Below are positions 42,262 to 51,349 of a stretch of DNA of 64,000 nt, in pieces. How positions within the stretch are numbered: the stretch's first letter is position 1; each line of letters begins with the position of its first letter. A program made the translations under genes and the position numbers. The notes under the pieces are model-generated. The model was not told where the DNA came from. It saw nothing but the letters and a program-made list of their open reading frames with translations, and searched no databases. Source of the DNA: Bacteroidaceae bacterium (GTDB lineage Bacteria > Bacteroidota > Bacteroidia > Bacteroidales > Bacteroidaceae). The stretch covers positions 10,652 through 74,651 of the forward strand of contig JAFVTT010000005.1 of the NCBI GenBank assembly GCA_017503065.1. The letters are read 5' to 3'.

Positions 42262-45200
42262 ATGAGCAGGAAATTTGCTGAACGCACGAAACTGAACCTT
42301 AGCGAAGTGAATCGCGAGGTTCTTGGACAATGGGACGCAGAGGATGTGTTCCACAAGAGTATGACCGAGAGAGAGGGCTGTCCCTCCTTCATCTTCTTTG
42401 AGGGTCCGCCATCTGCCAACGGACATCCTGGTATCCACCATGTACTGGCACGCTCGCTGAAGGACACCTTCTGCCGATTCAAGACCATGAAGGGCTTCCA
42501 GGTGAAGCGCAAGGCAGGATGGGACACCCACGGTCTGCCCGTGGAACTCAGCGTGGAGAAGGAACTGGGCATCACCAAGGAAGACATTGGCACCAAGATT
42601 TCCATTGAGGACTACAACCGCCGTTGCCGCGAGAATGTGATGATGTACACCTCCGAGTGGACAGACCTTTCCCACAAGATGGGATATTGGGTGGACATGG
42701 AGAACCCCTACATCACCTACGACAACAAGTACATTGAGACACTCTGGTGGCTCTTGAAGCAACTCTACAACAAGGACCTGCTCTACAAGGGCTACACCAT
42801 CCAGCCATATTCTCCCGCCGCAGGTACAGGCCTGAGCAGCCACGAACTGAACCAACCCGGTTGCTACCGCGATGTGAAGGACACCACCGCCGTGGCACAG
42901 TTCCGCGTGCTTTCCGTAGACGGATGCCAGGCGGCCTCCGCCCTGCCCAAGGAGAACCTGTACATCCTGGCATGGACAACCACACCCTGGACACTGCCCT
43001 CTAACACCGCCTTGTGCGTAGGTCCCAAGATTGACTACGTGGCCGTGAAGGGACAGAACCCCTACACCCAGCAGGAGGCCGTGTACATTGTTGCCGACAA
43101 CCTCCTTTCAGCACACTTCAAGGCCGAGGAAGGCAGGGAACTGGAAATCCTCTGGAAAGGCAAGGGTTCGGAACTGGTGGGTATAAAGTACCAGCAACTG
43201 ATGCCCTGGGTGAAGCCCTGCGCCATAGAGGGTGGCAAGCCCGTGGTGAAAGAGGACGAGGCATTCCGCGTAATCCCCGGCGACTATGTGACCACCGAGG
43301 ACGGTACCGGTATCGTGCACATCGCACCCACCTTTGGTGCAGACGATGCCAAGGTGGCCAAGGATGCAGGCATCCCCAGCCTCTTCATCATAGACAAGGC
43401 TGGCGACACACGCCCCATGGTGGACTTCACCGGCAAGTACTTCCTGCCCGAGGACATGAACCCCGAGTTCTACGATCTCTGCGTCAACAAGGAAGCCTAT
43501 GCCAAGCACCAAGGTCAGTACGTGAAGAACGCCTATGACCCCAAATACAACGTGAACGGCTACGACGAGAAGGCCGCCGCCAAGGACATGGACCTCAACG
43601 TGCTGCTTTGCATAGAGATGAAGGAAGAGGGCTCTGCCTTCAAGATAGAGAAGCACGTTCACAACTACCCCCACTGCTGGCGCACGGACAAGCCCGTCCT
43701 TTACTATCCCCTGGATTCCTGGTTCATCCGTTCCACCGCCGCCAAGGAGCGCATGATGGAACTGAACAAGACCATCCTGTGGAAACCCGAAAGCACCGGT
43801 ACAGGCCGCTTCGGCAAGTGGCTGGAGAACCTGAACGACTGGAACCTGTCACGTTCACGCTATTGGGGCACACCTCTGCCCATCTGGCGCAACCGCGACA
43901 CACGCGAGGAGATATGCATCGGTTCGGTTGAGGAACTCTACAACGAGATAGAAAAGGCCGTAGCCGCAGGTGTGATGGAAAGCAACCCCTTGAAGGACAA
44001 GGGCTTCGTGCCTGGCGACATGTCGCAGGAGAATTATGACAGGATAGACCTGCACCGTCCCTATGTTGATCACATCAAGTTGGTAGGCGAGAGCGGTGCG
44101 GTGCTCACCCGTGAACTGGACCTCATCGACGTGTGGTTCGACTCCGGTGCCATGCCCTATGCCCAGATTCACTATCCCTTCGAGAACAAGGAGGAACTGG
44201 ACAACGGCATCTGCTTCCCTGCAGACTTCATTGCCGAGGGTGTTGATCAGACACGCGGATGGTTCTTCACCCTGCATGCCATATCCACAATGGTGTTCGA
44301 CTCTGTTTCCTACAAGGCGGTAATCTCCAACGGTCTTGTACTGGACAAGAACGGTCTGAAAATGTCCAAGCGCTTGGGCAATGCCATTGACCCCTTCGGT
44401 GCCATTGACCAGTACGGTTCGGATGCTGTACGCTGGTACATGATAACCAACTCCCAGCCTTGGGACAACCTCAAGTTCGACGTGGATGGAGTGAAGGAGG
44501 TATCGGGCAGTTTCTTCGGCAAGTTGTACCAGAGTTACTCGTTCCTGACCATGTACGCCAATGTGGACGGATGGCATTTTGCCGAGGACGAGGTACCCGT
44601 GGCAGAACGCCCCGAAATGGACCGCTGGATACTCAGTTCGCTGAACTCCCTCATCCGCGATGTGGAGCAGTGCTACGAGGACTACGAACCCACACGTGCC
44701 GGACGTCTCATCCAGACCTTCGTGGTGGACAATGTCAGCAACTGGTTCGTACGCCTGTCCAAAAAGCGCTTCTGGGGTGGTGAGATGACACAGGACAAGT
44801 TGTCTGCCTATCAGACCCTCTACACCTGTCTGGAGACCGTGGCACGCCTCATGGCACCCATAGCACCATACTATGCCGACCGCCTCTATCGCGACCTGCA
44901 CGAGGGTTGTGGCGAGGAAGGTGTGCGTAGCGTACACCTGGCCAAATTCCCCGTGGCAGATACTTCAATCATTGATGTAGAGCAGGAGGAAAGAATGGCT
45001 CTTGCACAGCAGGTTACCAGCATGATTCACTCTCTTCGCAAGAAGGAAGCCATCAGCGTGAAGCAACCCTTGCAGCGCATTGCCATTCCCGCACTCAACG
45101 CCGAGCAGCAAGAGCGCATCGAGGCCATGAAGCAACTCATCCTGGACGAGGTAAACGTAAAGGAAATAGAGTTCGTGGAAGGTGCCGGCATGCTGGTGAA

Positions 45201-45672
45201 GAAGGTGAAGTGCAACTTCCGCACCATGGGCAAGAAGTTCGGCAAGCAGATGAAGGCCGTAGCCTCTGCCGTGTCAGAAATGGGTCAGGAGCAGATAGCC
45301 ATGCTGGAGCAGGGCAGCGTTACCCTGTGCGTTGATGGAGCCGACGTGCTTATCGAACTTGAGGACGTGGAAATCTATAGCGAGGACATCCCCGGCTGGA
45401 GCGTGGCAAATGCCGGTACGCTCACCGTTGCCCTCGACCTCACCATTACCGATGAACTCCGTCTGGAGGGTATGGCACGCGAAATCATCCGCTCCATCCA
45501 GCAGTTGCGCAAGGACAGCGGTTTCGAGATAACGGACCGCATCATCGTTACCCTGCCCGACAACGAGGATACACGTGCATGCCTTGAGGCAAACTACGAC
45601 TACGTGGCAAGCCAGGTACTCGCCACAGAGGTACGTTTCGCCGGCGAGGCCATAGCAGTGGAAAAGGTCTAA
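42262..45672 (+). CDS. ileS: Isoleucyl-tRNA synthetase
   Basis: 1136 residues from ATG 42262 (MSRKFAERTKLNLSEV). Class I signatures: GPPSANGHPGIHHVLAR (HIGH-equivalent HPGIHH) and LKMSKRLGNAIDP (KMSKR). CP1 editing domain motifs: WTTTPWTLPSN and VTTEDGTGIVHIAPTFGADD. Also GWDTHGLPVE, DVWFDSGAMPY, and the C-terminal anticodon-binding helices; no C-terminal zinc Cys cluster is evident. The HPGIHH form resembles the eukaryote-like IleRS branch usual in Bacteroidetes; some members of that branch tolerate mupirocin, not demonstrable here. First gene of a unit with lspA and a DUF4296 gene. Confidence 0.96.
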   Translation: MSRKFAERTKLNLSEVNREVLGQWDAEDVFHKSMTEREGCPSFIFFEGPPSANGHPGIHHVLARSLKDTFCRFKTMKGFQVKRKAGWDTHGLPVELSVEKELGITKEDIGTKISIEDYNRRCRENVMMYTSEWTDLSHKMGYWVDMENPYITYDNKYIETLWWLLKQLYNKDLLYKGYTIQPYSPAAGTGLSSHELNQPGCYRDVKDTTAVAQFRVLSVDGCQAASALPKENLYILAWTTTPWTLPSNTALCVGPKIDYVAVKGQNPYTQQEAVYIVADNLLSAHFKAEEGRELEILWKGKGSELVGIKYQQLMPWVKPCAIEGGKPVVKEDEAFRVIPGDYVTTEDGTGIVHIAPTFGADDAKVAKDAGIPSLFIIDKAGDTRPMVDFTGKYFLPEDMNPEFYDLCVNKEAYAKHQGQYVKNAYDPKYNVNGYDEKAAAKDMDLNVLLCIEMKEEGSAFKIEKHVHNYPHCWRTDKPVLYYPLDSWFIRSTAAKERMMELNKTILWKPESTGTGRFGKWLENLNDWNLSRSRYWGTPLPIWRNRDTREEICIGSVEELYNEIEKAVAAGVMESNPLKDKGFVPGDMSQENYDRIDLHRPYVDHIKLVGESGAVLTRELDLIDVWFDSGAMPYAQIHYPFENKEELDNGICFPADFIAEGVDQTRGWFFTLHAISTMVFDSVSYKAVISNGLVLDKNGLKMSKRLGNAIDPFGAIDQYGSDAVRWYMITNSQPWDNLKFDVDGVKEVSGSFFGKLYQSYSFLTMYANVDGWHFAEDEVPVAERPEMDRWILSSLNSLIRDVEQCYEDYEPTRAGRLIQTFVVDNVSNWFVRLSKKRFWGGEMTQDKLSAYQTLYTCLETVARLMAPIAPYYADRLYRDLHEGCGEEGVRSVHLAKFPVADTSIIDVEQEERMALAQQVTSMIHSLRKKEAISVKQPLQRIAIPALNAEQQERIEAMKQLILDEVNVKEIEFVEGAGMLVKKVKCNFRTMGKKFGKQMKAVASAVSEMGQEQIAMLEQGSVTLCVDGADVLIELEDVEIYSEDIPGWSVANAGTLTVALDLTITDELRLEGMAREIIRSIQQLRKDSGFEITDRIIVTLPDNEDTRACLEANYDYVASQVLATEVRFAGEAIAVEKV

Positions 45673-45685
45673 TCACGCACAAGGC

Positions 45686-46300
45686 ATGAGCAGAAGGAAA
45701 AATCAGATCATGACGGCCGCCGGCATATCGCTGGCGGCTATTGTCATTGACCAGGCAATAAAGATATGGGTGAAGACCAGCATGTATATGCATGAGATGA
45801 TAGAGATAACCCCTTGGTTCAAGATACTCTTCACTGAGAACCGCGGCATGGCCTTCGGAATGGAACTGGTGGACAAACTCTTCCTCACCTCGTTCCGCAT
45901 CGTTGCCGTGGCCTTCCTTATATATATAATAGGCAGGCAGATAAAGCAAGGCATAGATTATCTCTTTCTCATCTGCCTGTCCCTTATCCTGGCAGGTGCC
46001 ACGGGCAACATCATCGATTGCCTGTTCTACGGTATGGTTTTCAACAATCCTCCTGCACCCATTGTCGCCGAGTTCGTACCCTGGGGAACAGGCTACGACA
46101 CAATGTTTTACGGTAGGGTAGTGGACATGTTCTACTTCCCCCTGGTGGAATGGAACTGGCCCGATTGGCTCCCCTTCTGCGGTGGTGAGCATTTCATCTT
46201 CTTCTCACCCATCTTCAACTTTGCCGACGCATGCATATCCTGTGGCGTCATTGCGGTATTGCTCTTCTGCCGCAAGCAATTTCAAGCCATAATGAAGTAA
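45686..46300 (+). CDS. lspA: Lipoprotein signal peptidase (signal peptidase II)
   Basis: 204 residues, four TM helices. Conserved boxes: DQAIKIWVKTSM, FTENRGMAFGMEL (N-x-G-x-AFG), GATGNIIDCLFYG (first catalytic Asp) and FNFADACISCGV (second catalytic Asp). The stretch between the two catalytic boxes is long (~65 residues, NPPAPIVAEFVPWGTGYDTMF...WNWPDWLPFCGGEHFIFF), an extended periplasmic loop common in Bacteroidetes LspA. It cleaves prolipoprotein signal peptides after lipidation; many substrates are in this window. It starts 13 bp after ileS and is followed by a lipoprotein gene. Confidence 0.94.
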   Translation: MSRRKNQIMTAAGISLAAIVIDQAIKIWVKTSMYMHEMIEITPWFKILFTENRGMAFGMELVDKLFLTSFRIVAVAFLIYIIGRQIKQGIDYLFLICLSLILAGATGNIIDCLFYGMVFNNPPAPIVAEFVPWGTGYDTMFYGRVVDMFYFPLVEWNWPDWLPFCGGEHFIFFSPIFNFADACISCGVIAVLLFCRKQFQAIMK

Positions 46301-46319
46301 TATACTGCCCCCAAACGCA

Positions 46320-47261
46320 ATGAAACATATCTGTTCGCTTATTTGTCTGGCATTATTCCTGGCATGTGCTCCCAACAGGCCTTCCAACGTACTTTCCGAG
46401 GGCGACATGGAAGATGTCCTGGTTGACTATCATCTGGCACTTGCCATGGCGGAATTGCAGGTAGGAGACCTGCAGGCAAACAGATACATCCTCACTCAGG
46501 CCGCCTTGAAGAAGCACGACATAACGGAAGCCGAACTGGACACCTCGCTGGTATATTGGTGTCAGAATTCCGAGAAATTCGTAAAGATATGCGAGCGCGT
46601 CAGCGAGCGTCTGAACTACATGGCAGAATCCCAGGGCGTAGAACGTCAGGAGAAGAACCCCTACAGTTATCTGACAACGGAAGGCGATACCGCCAACATA
46701 TGGAACCTCAGGGAAGGTGTCGTGCTTATTCCCAATATAGTTGACAATATCTACTCCTTCTCCATCGAGGCCGACAGTACCTATCTGCCGGGAGACAATT
46801 TCATGTGGGCATTCAAGACCCAGTTCCTGAGCAGCGACCATTATAGCGAGGCCTATGCCCTATTCAGTATCCACTATGACAACGATAGCATTGTGGGTAC
46901 AAGCCAAAGGGTGGGAAGTAGCAGACAGTATGAGATAAAGGTTAATTGTCCCGCCAAATTCCGTGATGTCCCTGTTCGAAGCGTAAACGGAACGGTCTAC
47001 TTGCCTCTCAGGAAGGAAGGTTTCGGCATCCTGGCCCTGAACAACTTTGTCCTTGTCCGCTATCATGATTTGACAAGAAAAGCAGGATCAGACGAGCAAT
47101 TACAGGATGTGGCCCCTGCTGACAGTTCATTGCAATTGCAACAGATTGACTCTGTTCGTGTCCGTCAGAATCCCTATGATATCCGTAACGAGCAGAATGA
47201 TGAGCGTAAGATAAATATTGTCAAGGACAAGCCTCTTAATGTGGGCCGTCGCCGCAGATGA
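46320..47261 (+). CDS. DUF4296 lipoprotein
   Basis: 313 residues with lipobox MKHICSLICLALFLAC. An N-terminal helical DUF4296 domain (NVLSEGDMEDVLVDYHLALAMAE...YILTQAALKKHDITEAELDTSLVYW) is followed by a C-terminal beta-rich domain of ~150 residues. The last ~30 residues are basic (QNPYDIRNEQNDERKINIVKDKPLNVGRRRR). Frequently placed after lspA in Bacteroidales; role unknown, with outer-membrane or periplasmic location expected. The stop overlaps the ATG of the next small ORF (ATGA). Confidence 0.87.
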   Translation: MKHICSLICLALFLACAPNRPSNVLSEGDMEDVLVDYHLALAMAELQVGDLQANRYILTQAALKKHDITEAELDTSLVYWCQNSEKFVKICERVSERLNYMAESQGVERQEKNPYSYLTTEGDTANIWNLREGVVLIPNIVDNIYSFSIEADSTYLPGDNFMWAFKTQFLSSDHYSEAYALFSIHYDNDSIVGTSQRVGSSRQYEIKVNCPAKFRDVPVRSVNGTVYLPLRKEGFGILALNNFVLVRYHDLTRKAGSDEQLQDVAPADSSLQLQQIDSVRVRQNPYDIRNEQNDERKINIVKDKPLNVGRRRR

Positions 47262-47434
47262 AGAATTTTGGGTACCATAGGTTGATTTTGCCGACGGGCG
47301 AAGTTGTTGACGGCCCTTTGGTTGTAGTGATGGACGACTATCACCGAATGCACTCGTGGCATATTCTGGAAGGAGAAGAACCTATGGTCGAGTGGATAGG
47401 CGGCACATTTAACCCAAATCGGTCATTGGAGTAA
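47258..47434 (+). CDS. 58-residue protein completing the lspA operon; C-terminus supplied by a palindromic repeat
   Basis: ATG overlaps the DUF4296 stop (ATGA), giving MKNFGYHRLILPTGEVVDGP, then LVVVMDDYHRMHSWHILEGE and EPMVEWIGGTFNPNRSLE. The pattern (short strand pairs, xHxI-P-G-E, PMxEWxGGT) is that of small conserved Bacteroidales proteins found after DUF4296 genes. The last seven codons (NPNRSLE) and the stop come from the left arm of the repeat beginning at 47411, so the original C-terminus has probably been replaced. Function unknown. Confidence 0.65.
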   Translation: MKNFGYHRLILPTGEVVDGPLVVVMDDYHRMHSWHILEGEEPMVEWIGGTFNPNRSLE

Positions 47435-47516
47435 TGACGAGAATAGCCTAATTTTTTGAACAGGTGACAAAATATGGCTTCATTAGCGCATAACAGTCTA
47501 ATGGCCGATTTGGGTT
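47411..47516. repeat. Palindromic repeat AACCCAAATCG...CGATTTGGGTT, copy 2
   Basis: Arms at 47411-47421 and 47506-47516 extend to AACCCAAATCGGTCATT / near-complement AATGGCCGATTTGGGTT. The interior contains GTGACAAAAT and CATTAGCGCATAACAGTCTA, both also at or beside copy 1 (13351-13414). It lies between convergent genes and starts 3 bp before the end of upp in transcript terms, so it can also act as a terminator hairpin for both. Confidence 0.8.
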
Positions 47517-47519
47517 TAA

Positions 47520-48170
47520 TCAGAGTTTCTCCCCGTAGCACAGGTCGCCGCAGTCTCCCAAGCCTGGCACTATGTATGAAAGGCGGTTCAGTTCGGGGTC
47601 TATGACGGCACACCACAGAGTCACATCGTCCGAAGGGAAGCACTCCTTCAGGTATGCCACGCCCTGCTCCGACGCCACCACGGCCACGATGTGCAGTTTG
47701 GCAGGAGTGCCGTTGTTGAGATATGCGCGGTACGATGTCTCGAAACTCTTTCCCGTAGCCAGCATAGGGTCTACCAGCATGAAGGTACAGTTGTCCAGCG
47801 AGGGGCATGCCAGATAGTCCAACTGTATGCTGATGTCGTTTCCGTCCTCCACCCTGTAGGCTGCCACAAAACCGGCATCGGCATTGTCAAAGACCTGCAT
47901 GAAGCCTTCGTGCAGTGCCAGTCCTGCCCTCAGTACGGTGCCTACGACTATATGGTCGTCATACGTGCTGACCTGACATTCCGCCAGAGGTGTCAGGATG
48001 GTCTTGGCGGAATAATCCAGCGTCTTGCTTATCTCATACGCCATCAGCATCCCTATCTTCTTCAGGTTGCTCCTGAAGAGGTTTCTGTTTCCCTGAACCG
48101 TAATGTCACGCAACTGTGCCACATAGTTGGAAATGACACTGTTTGTTTCCGAAAAGTTTATGACCTTCAT
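47520..48170 (-). CDS. upp: Uracil phosphoribosyltransferase
   Basis: 216 residues. Uridine/PRPP motifs: YEISKTLDY, VVGTVLRAGLALHEGF, AAYRVED, FMLVDPMLATGKSFE (PRPP loop) and the UPRTase-specific end SYIVPGLGDCGDLCYG that binds uracil. It forms UMP from uracil and PRPP (pyrimidine salvage). The divergent N-terminus matches the Bacteroidetes branch rather than the E. coli type. It lies 33 bp downstream of the aminotransferase fusion with no -7 box between, so co-transcription is likely. Confidence 0.92.
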   Translation of the reverse strand: MKVINFSETNSVISNYVAQLRDITVQGNRNLFRSNLKKIGMLMAYEISKTLDYSAKTILTPLAECQVSTYDDHIVVGTVLRAGLALHEGFMQVFDNADAGFVAAYRVEDGNDISIQLDYLACPSLDNCTFMLVDPMLATGKSFETSYRAYLNNGTPAKLHIVAVVASEQGVAYLKECFPSDDVTLWCAVIDPELNRLSYIVPGLGDCGDLCYGEKL

Positions 48171-48203
48171 GGATGTAGTGTTTTTATATGGTGTGAGTAT
48201 ATG

Positions 48204-50351
48204 TTACTTTACGAACTTGTTGACCAGACACGCCACATATTCGGCATCCTCCAGCGTCATCAGCGGAGAAATGGGCAGTGATAGTTCTTCCTCGTGTATC
48301 CTCTGCGTCAGTGGCAACGGACCGTGCTCCAGATGCTTCAGGGCATCCTGCTTGTGCGGTGCTATCGGATAGTGTATTAATGTCTGCACACCTGCCTCGG
48401 CGAGGTACTTCTGCAAGGCATCGCGCTCGGCACACCGTATGGGGAACACATGCCACACACACTCCTGCTCTTCCTTGGGCCACAGAGGCAACTGTATCAT
48501 CGGGTTCTTTATTCCGTCTATGTATTTCCTGGCTATCTCCCTGCGGTGTGCGTTGTCCTTGTCCAGCCGGGGCAGTTTCACACGCAAGGCGGCCGCCTGT
48601 ATCTCGTCCATGCGGCTGTTCACTCCCTCGTATTCATTGACATACTTCACGCTGCTTCCATAGTTGGCCATGCAGCGCACCACGCGTGCCAGTTCGTCAT
48701 CGTCGGTAACCACGCAACCGGCATCGCCCAGGGCACCCAGATTCTTGCCGGGATAGAAACTGAACCCTGCCGCATCGCCCAGATGTCCGGCTCTCCTGCC
48801 CTGCCACATCGCACCATGTGCCTGTGCGGCATCCTCCACAACCACCAGACCGTGCTCCCTGGCAAGAAGCAGGATGTTCTCCATATCGGGGCACACCCTT
48901 CCGTACAGATGTACAGGCATAATGGCCCTCGTACTGTCCGTTACGGCTTTGGCGCAATCATCGGCATGGATGGTATAATCCCCCAACTTAGGTTCCACAA
49001 GCACGGGTTTCAGTCCAGCCTCCCTTATGGCCAGTATGCTTGCTATGTATGTATTTGCCGGCACTATCATCTCATCTCCGTCGCTCCACCCCCTCAGGGT
49101 CTTGTAGGCACGCAATATCAAGGCCAGCGCATCAAGGCCGTTTCCGCAAAGCACGGCATTGGAGGTTCCCACATACCTGCACCAGTCGCGCTCGAAGAGG
49201 CGGTTTTCCTCTCCCAACAGATACCTGCCGCTTTGCATGGCATGCAACATGCTGTCGGACAGTTCCGGCTCGAAACTTTCGTTTATGGCCTTCAGATCCA
49301 GGAAAGGCACGCTCCGTCGTCCCACCTCGGGTGCTATCTCGGACATCTTCAGCAGACGGTTGCGCTTCAGTTCCAACTTGTACACGTCGTAGCATACAGC
49401 CCTGCCACCGAAACCCTCCTTCTGGAAAATCAGTCCCTCGTTCAGGAACTGTCCGCCGTTCTCCGTACTTATGCCGAAGTCTATAAACTCCTTATCCTTG
49501 TAGCGCTCTCCGCAGATGTGGCGCAACAGCAGGTCCAGAGCACCATATTTGCGACCGTCCGCCACGGAGGCGATATACTGTATGTGTGCCACGTTCTCTG
49601 TCTCGAAGACCACTATGCCGGAAACTATCCTCGCATTCGTGTCCTTCACCACAAAGAGTCTTATGTTCCTGGGGAAACGGTTCATCAGCAGGGCCATCTC
49701 GTCGGCCGTATGCACGGGCTTGGCGTTGTGGTACGTGCCCAAGACCTCCTCCAGAACCTGCCAGTATTCCCTCAGGCAAGCCTCATCCCCCTCTCTCATG
49801 CGCTCTATGTAGAAACCGCATTCCAGTGCCTTCTTGGCCTTGCGCACGCGCAGGGTGCGCATGCTCAACGGATTTGCCACGCTCAGCACCGTAGCCACGG
49901 CACGCCCCTCCAACTGCGCCCCGGCACGAAACAGGGCATAGAGGTCCTCCTGGCTGGGCACCCTACTATATATATAAGGTATGGCCCTGTACACCAAGGT
50001 CCTTGCACCCAGCAGGCTGGCATAGTACATCAGTATCTTCTGCATTGCCTTCAGCACCTCGCTCTGCGTTATGCTCGGTTTGGTTATCAGACCGCCGTAG
50101 GTCAGCCCCTGATGGGAATAGACGGTCTTCTCCTCCTCCACCCAATTGGCAGGAAACAGGGCCACCAGGCTGTCGTCGCTCAGTTCGGAATCGTTGTTGT
50201 CATCGTTGTACACCAGCAGGGAGCAGTCAAAGAACCTGTCTGCATGGTAGTCCATGAAGTTCCTGTCCAGCAGGAACGTACCCTGCTTGCTCTCCTCCAC
50301 AAACCGGTTCCACACCTCCCTCTTGTTGACGCTATATGGTTGTATTGTCAT
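48204..50351 (-). CDS. Fusion of FemAB/GNAT-like acyltransferase and DegT/DnrJ/EryC1 aminotransferase
   Basis: 715 residues, two enzymes in one chain. Residues 1-~335: a double-GNAT, FemAB-like fold ([75 protein letters not shown]). Residues ~345-715: a PLP sugar aminotransferase ([65 protein letters not shown] with the PLP Lys near 534; [26 protein letters not shown]). With the FdtA-type cupin encoded 30 bp upstream it fits a dTDP-3-amino-3,6-dideoxyhexose route: isomerise, aminate, then acylate. The acyltransferase step is inferred from the fusion. Confidence 0.85.
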   Translation of the reverse strand: MTIQPYSVNKREVWNRFVEESKQGTFLLDRNFMDYHADRFFDCSLLVYNDDNNDSELSDDSLVALFPANWVEEEKTVYSHQGLTYGGLITKPSITQSEVLKAMQKILMYYASLLGARTLVYRAIPYIYSRVPSQEDLYALFRAGAQLEGRAVATVLSVANPLSMRTLRVRKAKKALECGFYIERMREGDEACLREYWQVLEEVLGTYHNAKPVHTADEMALLMNRFPRNIRLFVVKDTNARIVSGIVVFETENVAHIQYIASVADGRKYGALDLLLRHICGERYKDKEFIDFGISTENGGQFLNEGLIFQKEGFGGRAVCYDVYKLELKRNRLLKMSEIAPEVGRRSVPFLDLKAINESFEPELSDSMLHAMQSGRYLLGEENRLFERDWCRYVGTSNAVLCGNGLDALALILRAYKTLRGWSDGDEMIVPANTYIASILAIREAGLKPVLVEPKLGDYTIHADDCAKAVTDSTRAIMPVHLYGRVCPDMENILLLAREHGLVVVEDAAQAHGAMWQGRRAGHLGDAAGFSFYPGKNLGALGDAGCVVTDDDELARVVRCMANYGSSVKYVNEYEGVNSRMDEIQAAALRVKLPRLDKDNAHRREIARKYIDGIKNPMIQLPLWPKEEQECVWHVFPIRCAERDALQKYLAEAGVQTLIHYPIAPHKQDALKHLEHGPLPLTQRIHEEELSLPISPLMTLEDAEYVACLVNKFVK

Positions 50352-50381
50352 ATCCTAAAAATCAAGAATGTGCCACGGCAT

Positions 50382-50819
50382 TCATTCGCCACCCTCCTTC
50401 TTGCCGTAAACCGACATGAACTCGTCAAAGTCCCTTATATATCCCTCCAGCGAGAACTCCTCGCTTGCACCCACCACCACTACAGAATCCTGGGCAAACT
50501 CCTCCAGAGAGCACCACACTCCCTCGGGTATCACCACGGCATAGTCGGGGCGGTCCAGCAGGAACTCGCGGTTCTCCTGTCCGTTGTCTATCTTCAGACG
50601 GAAACTTCCCTTCACACAACATACAATCTCCTTGCACGTCGTGTGGGCATGACCTCCGCGCCTAGCATTTTCCGGCACGTCAGTTATCCAGAACATGCGT
50701 TTCAACGGAAAGGGAATATCCTTCGTTTCTTCAGCAAAAGTAAGCAGCCCTCTGCTGTCCCTATTTGAGCGCAAATGCACCTCCAGGTTATCCAACGGGG
50801 CATGTTTCTCCTTCTTCAT
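50382..50819 (-). CDS. FdtA/QdtA-type sugar 3,4-ketoisomerase (cupin)
   Basis: 145 residues. The WxcM/FdtA cupin pattern is clear: RGLLTFAEETKDIPFPLKRMFWITDVPENARRGGHAHTTCKEIVCCVKGSFRLKI, with the conserved RGGHAH and a second-strand PDYAVVIPEGVWCSLEEF. These enzymes move the keto group of dTDP-4-keto-6-deoxyglucose from C4 to C3, the step before a DegT aminotransferase. Distinguishing FdtA (galacto) from QdtA (gluco) products needs residue-level comparison. First gene of the operon, with the -7 box at 50845-50852. Confidence 0.85.
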   Translation of the reverse strand: MKKEKHAPLDNLEVHLRSNRDSRGLLTFAEETKDIPFPLKRMFWITDVPENARRGGHAHTTCKEIVCCVKGSFRLKIDNGQENREFLLDRPDYAVVIPEGVWCSLEEFAQDSVVVVGASEEFSLEGYIRDFDEFMSVYGKKEGGE

Positions 50820-50844
50820 GGTTCTTTATACGAGAATGTTAGGA

Positions 50845-50852
50845 CAAAGTTA
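50845..50852 (-). promoter_or_regulatory. -7 box of amino-sugar operon promoter
   Basis: TAACTTTG on the minus strand, 25 nt upstream of the cupin gene ATG. Confidence 0.7.
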
Positions 50853-50896
50853 CAAAAAATTATCCACAAATGCTTGCATGAATCAAAAAAAAGCTA

Positions 50897-50904
50897 TACC
50901 TTTG
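50897..50904 (+). promoter_or_regulatory. -7 box of tRNA-Ser/tRNA-Glu transcript
   Basis: TACCTTTG, 75 bp upstream of tRNA-Ser. Both tRNAs and the terminator at 51185-51218 would form one transcript. Confidence 0.65.
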
Positions 50905-50979
50905 CATCGCAATTGAGAGGAAAGAGGTCAAGAGAGACCTCAATAAAGACCTTTGAAATCATAGGAAGCATCCAAGTTT

Positions 50980-51066
50980 GGAAGTGTGGGTGAGTGGCTG
51001 AAACCACCAGTTTGCTAAACTGACGTACGGGTTACCGTACCGGGGGTTCGAATCCCCCCGCTTCCG
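50980..51066 (+). tRNA. tRNA-Ser (anticodon GCT)
   Basis: Acceptor GGAAGTG/CGCTTCC with discriminator G. The anticodon arm CAGTTTGCTAAACTG has anticodon GCT, followed by a long variable arm GTACGGGTTACCGTAC (class II tRNA) and T-arm GGGGGTTCGAATCCCCC. 87 nt, no encoded CCA. Confidence 0.95.
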
Positions 51067-51095
51067 CAAAGGTCTTAAGGTTATCAATTGCAAAC

Positions 51096-51167
51096 GGCGA
51101 TTTCGTCTAGGGGTTAGGACACATGCCTCTCACGCATGGAACACGGGTTCGATTCCCGTAGTCGCTA
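51096..51167 (+). tRNA. tRNA-Glu (anticodon CTC), copy 2
   Basis: Base-for-base identical to the minus-strand tRNA at 30996-31067: GGCGATTTCGTCTAGGGG start, anticodon loop CTCTCAC, GGGTTCGATTCCC T-arm, AGTCGCTA end. Confidence 0.93.
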
Positions 51168-51184
51168 CAAGACTTCAACACATC

Positions 51185-51218
51185 AAGAACTCTTTCCGAT
51201 GGAAAGGGTTCTTTTTTT
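51185..51218 (+). terminator. Intrinsic terminator of the tRNA-Ser/Glu transcript
   Basis: AAGAACTCTTTCC, loop GAT, GGAAAGGGTTCTT, then a T-run. Confidence 0.85.
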
Positions 51219-51239
51219 ATCCTCTCATTCCTCTGTTTC

Positions 51240-51349
51240 ATCGTCACTGACGGTAAAGTCCATCACTACTGACGGTAAACTTTATCATTACTGACGGTAA
51301 ATTTTATCATCACTAACGGCAAATACCATCGCCACAGGCGATAAAGTTT
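51240..51349. repeat. Tandem array of five exact 22-bp units
   Basis: Units start at 51240, 51262, 51284, 51306 and 51328, each exactly 22 bp. The consensus begins ATCATCACTGACGGTAAA and ends in a variable 4-base tail such as TTT or TCC. Divergence rises toward the last unit (ATCGCCACAGGCGATAAAG). It lies between a plus-strand terminator and the phosphohexomutase terminator. Confidence 0.8.

Noticed and set aside
48450..50768. 772-codon plus-strand ORF opposite the aminotransferase fusion
   Set aside because: Runs through two well-supported minus-strand genes; no start signals or motifs.
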